DNA from: Firmicutes bacterium UBA4975
GTDB taxonomy: Bacteria > Bacillota > Proteinivoracia > UBA4975
Length of the DNA: 5,372 nucleotides
Reading direction: 5' to 3'
NCBI GenBank assembly: GCA_002397155.1
Contig: DGZR01000011.1
Coordinates: 1 to 5,372 of the forward strand
The translations under genes were made by a program, and so were the position numbers. Under the pieces are notes generated by a model. The model ran no database searches and had not been told where the DNA came from. It saw only the letters and a list, made by a program, of their open reading frames with translations. Positions 5,290-5,372 of this stretch are shown here, piece by piece; position 1 is the stretch's first letter; the number at the start of each line of letters is the position of its first letter.

Positions 5290-5372
5290 GTGCTGCAAAT
5301 TTTCCTAAACAAAAAAGGTTTCACCCTGATTGAAGTGTTGGTTGTCGTGGCCATCATCGGCATCCTGGCCGC
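5290..5372 (+). CDS. pilA: Type IV pilin precursor (PilA-like), N-terminal part, 3' truncated by window edge
   Basis: GTG at 5290, behind a strong binding site, opens a frame that is still running at the window end (27 codons plus 2 bases). The leader is MLQIFLNKKG, and cleavage after Gly10 would give FTLIEVLVVVAIIGILA, a class III signal peptide with mature Phe1 and Glu5. Prepilin peptidase would remove the leader and N-methylate Phe1. The hydrophobic helix then forms the pilus core. Its position directly after pilB-pilT-pilC is where Clostridia-type loci often carry the major pilin, so PilA is the best call. The globular domain is not in the window, so a minor pilin cannot be excluded. Confidence 0.85.
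   Translation, partial: MLQIFLNKKGFTLIEVLVVVAIIGILA

Overview
The window is a type IV pilus (T4P) locus read entirely on the + strand. It looks like a moderately GC-rich bacterium, most plausibly from the Clostridia-type Firmicutes. The reasons are strong AGGAGG-type ribosome binding sites, GTG starts on three genes, and tight packing of genes in the order pilB-pilT-pilC-pilA. The genus cannot be fixed from the sequence.

Positions 1-1021 hold the end of an operon of minor prepilins (pilus tip or initiation subunits). There is a 5'-truncated prepilin remainder, a ComGF/PilW-like prepilin and a PilX-like prepilin, coupled by 4-base start/stop overlaps (GTGA, then ATGA). Positions 1022-1321 are a gene-free leader of 300 bases. 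It contains three hairpins and a G-run block that fits the G-quadruplex pattern, and I see no convincing promoter or terminator in it. Positions 1322-5202 hold the motor and platform: PilB (assembly ATPase), PilT (retraction ATPase) and PilC (inner-membrane platform), with gaps of about 23 bases. A gap of 87 bases follows, with an orphan Shine-Dalgarno sequence and a 10-base palindrome. The window ends inside the first 27 codons of a pilin gene with a textbook class III signal peptide (KKG|FTLIE).

Together these genes encode most of a pilus machine. PilB and PilT act in turn on the PilC platform to insert or remove pilin subunits, the last gene supplies the probable major pilin, and the three upstream prepilins probably form the priming or tip complex. 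The prepilin peptidase (PilD) and the alignment proteins (PilM/N/O) are not in the window.

This is largely a known system. The points worth a second look are details: a c-di-GMP-receptor-type N-terminal domain in PilB that lacks the usual ligand residues, an unusually compact tetracysteine site in PilB, the structured leader before pilB, and the odd pilC-pilA spacer.
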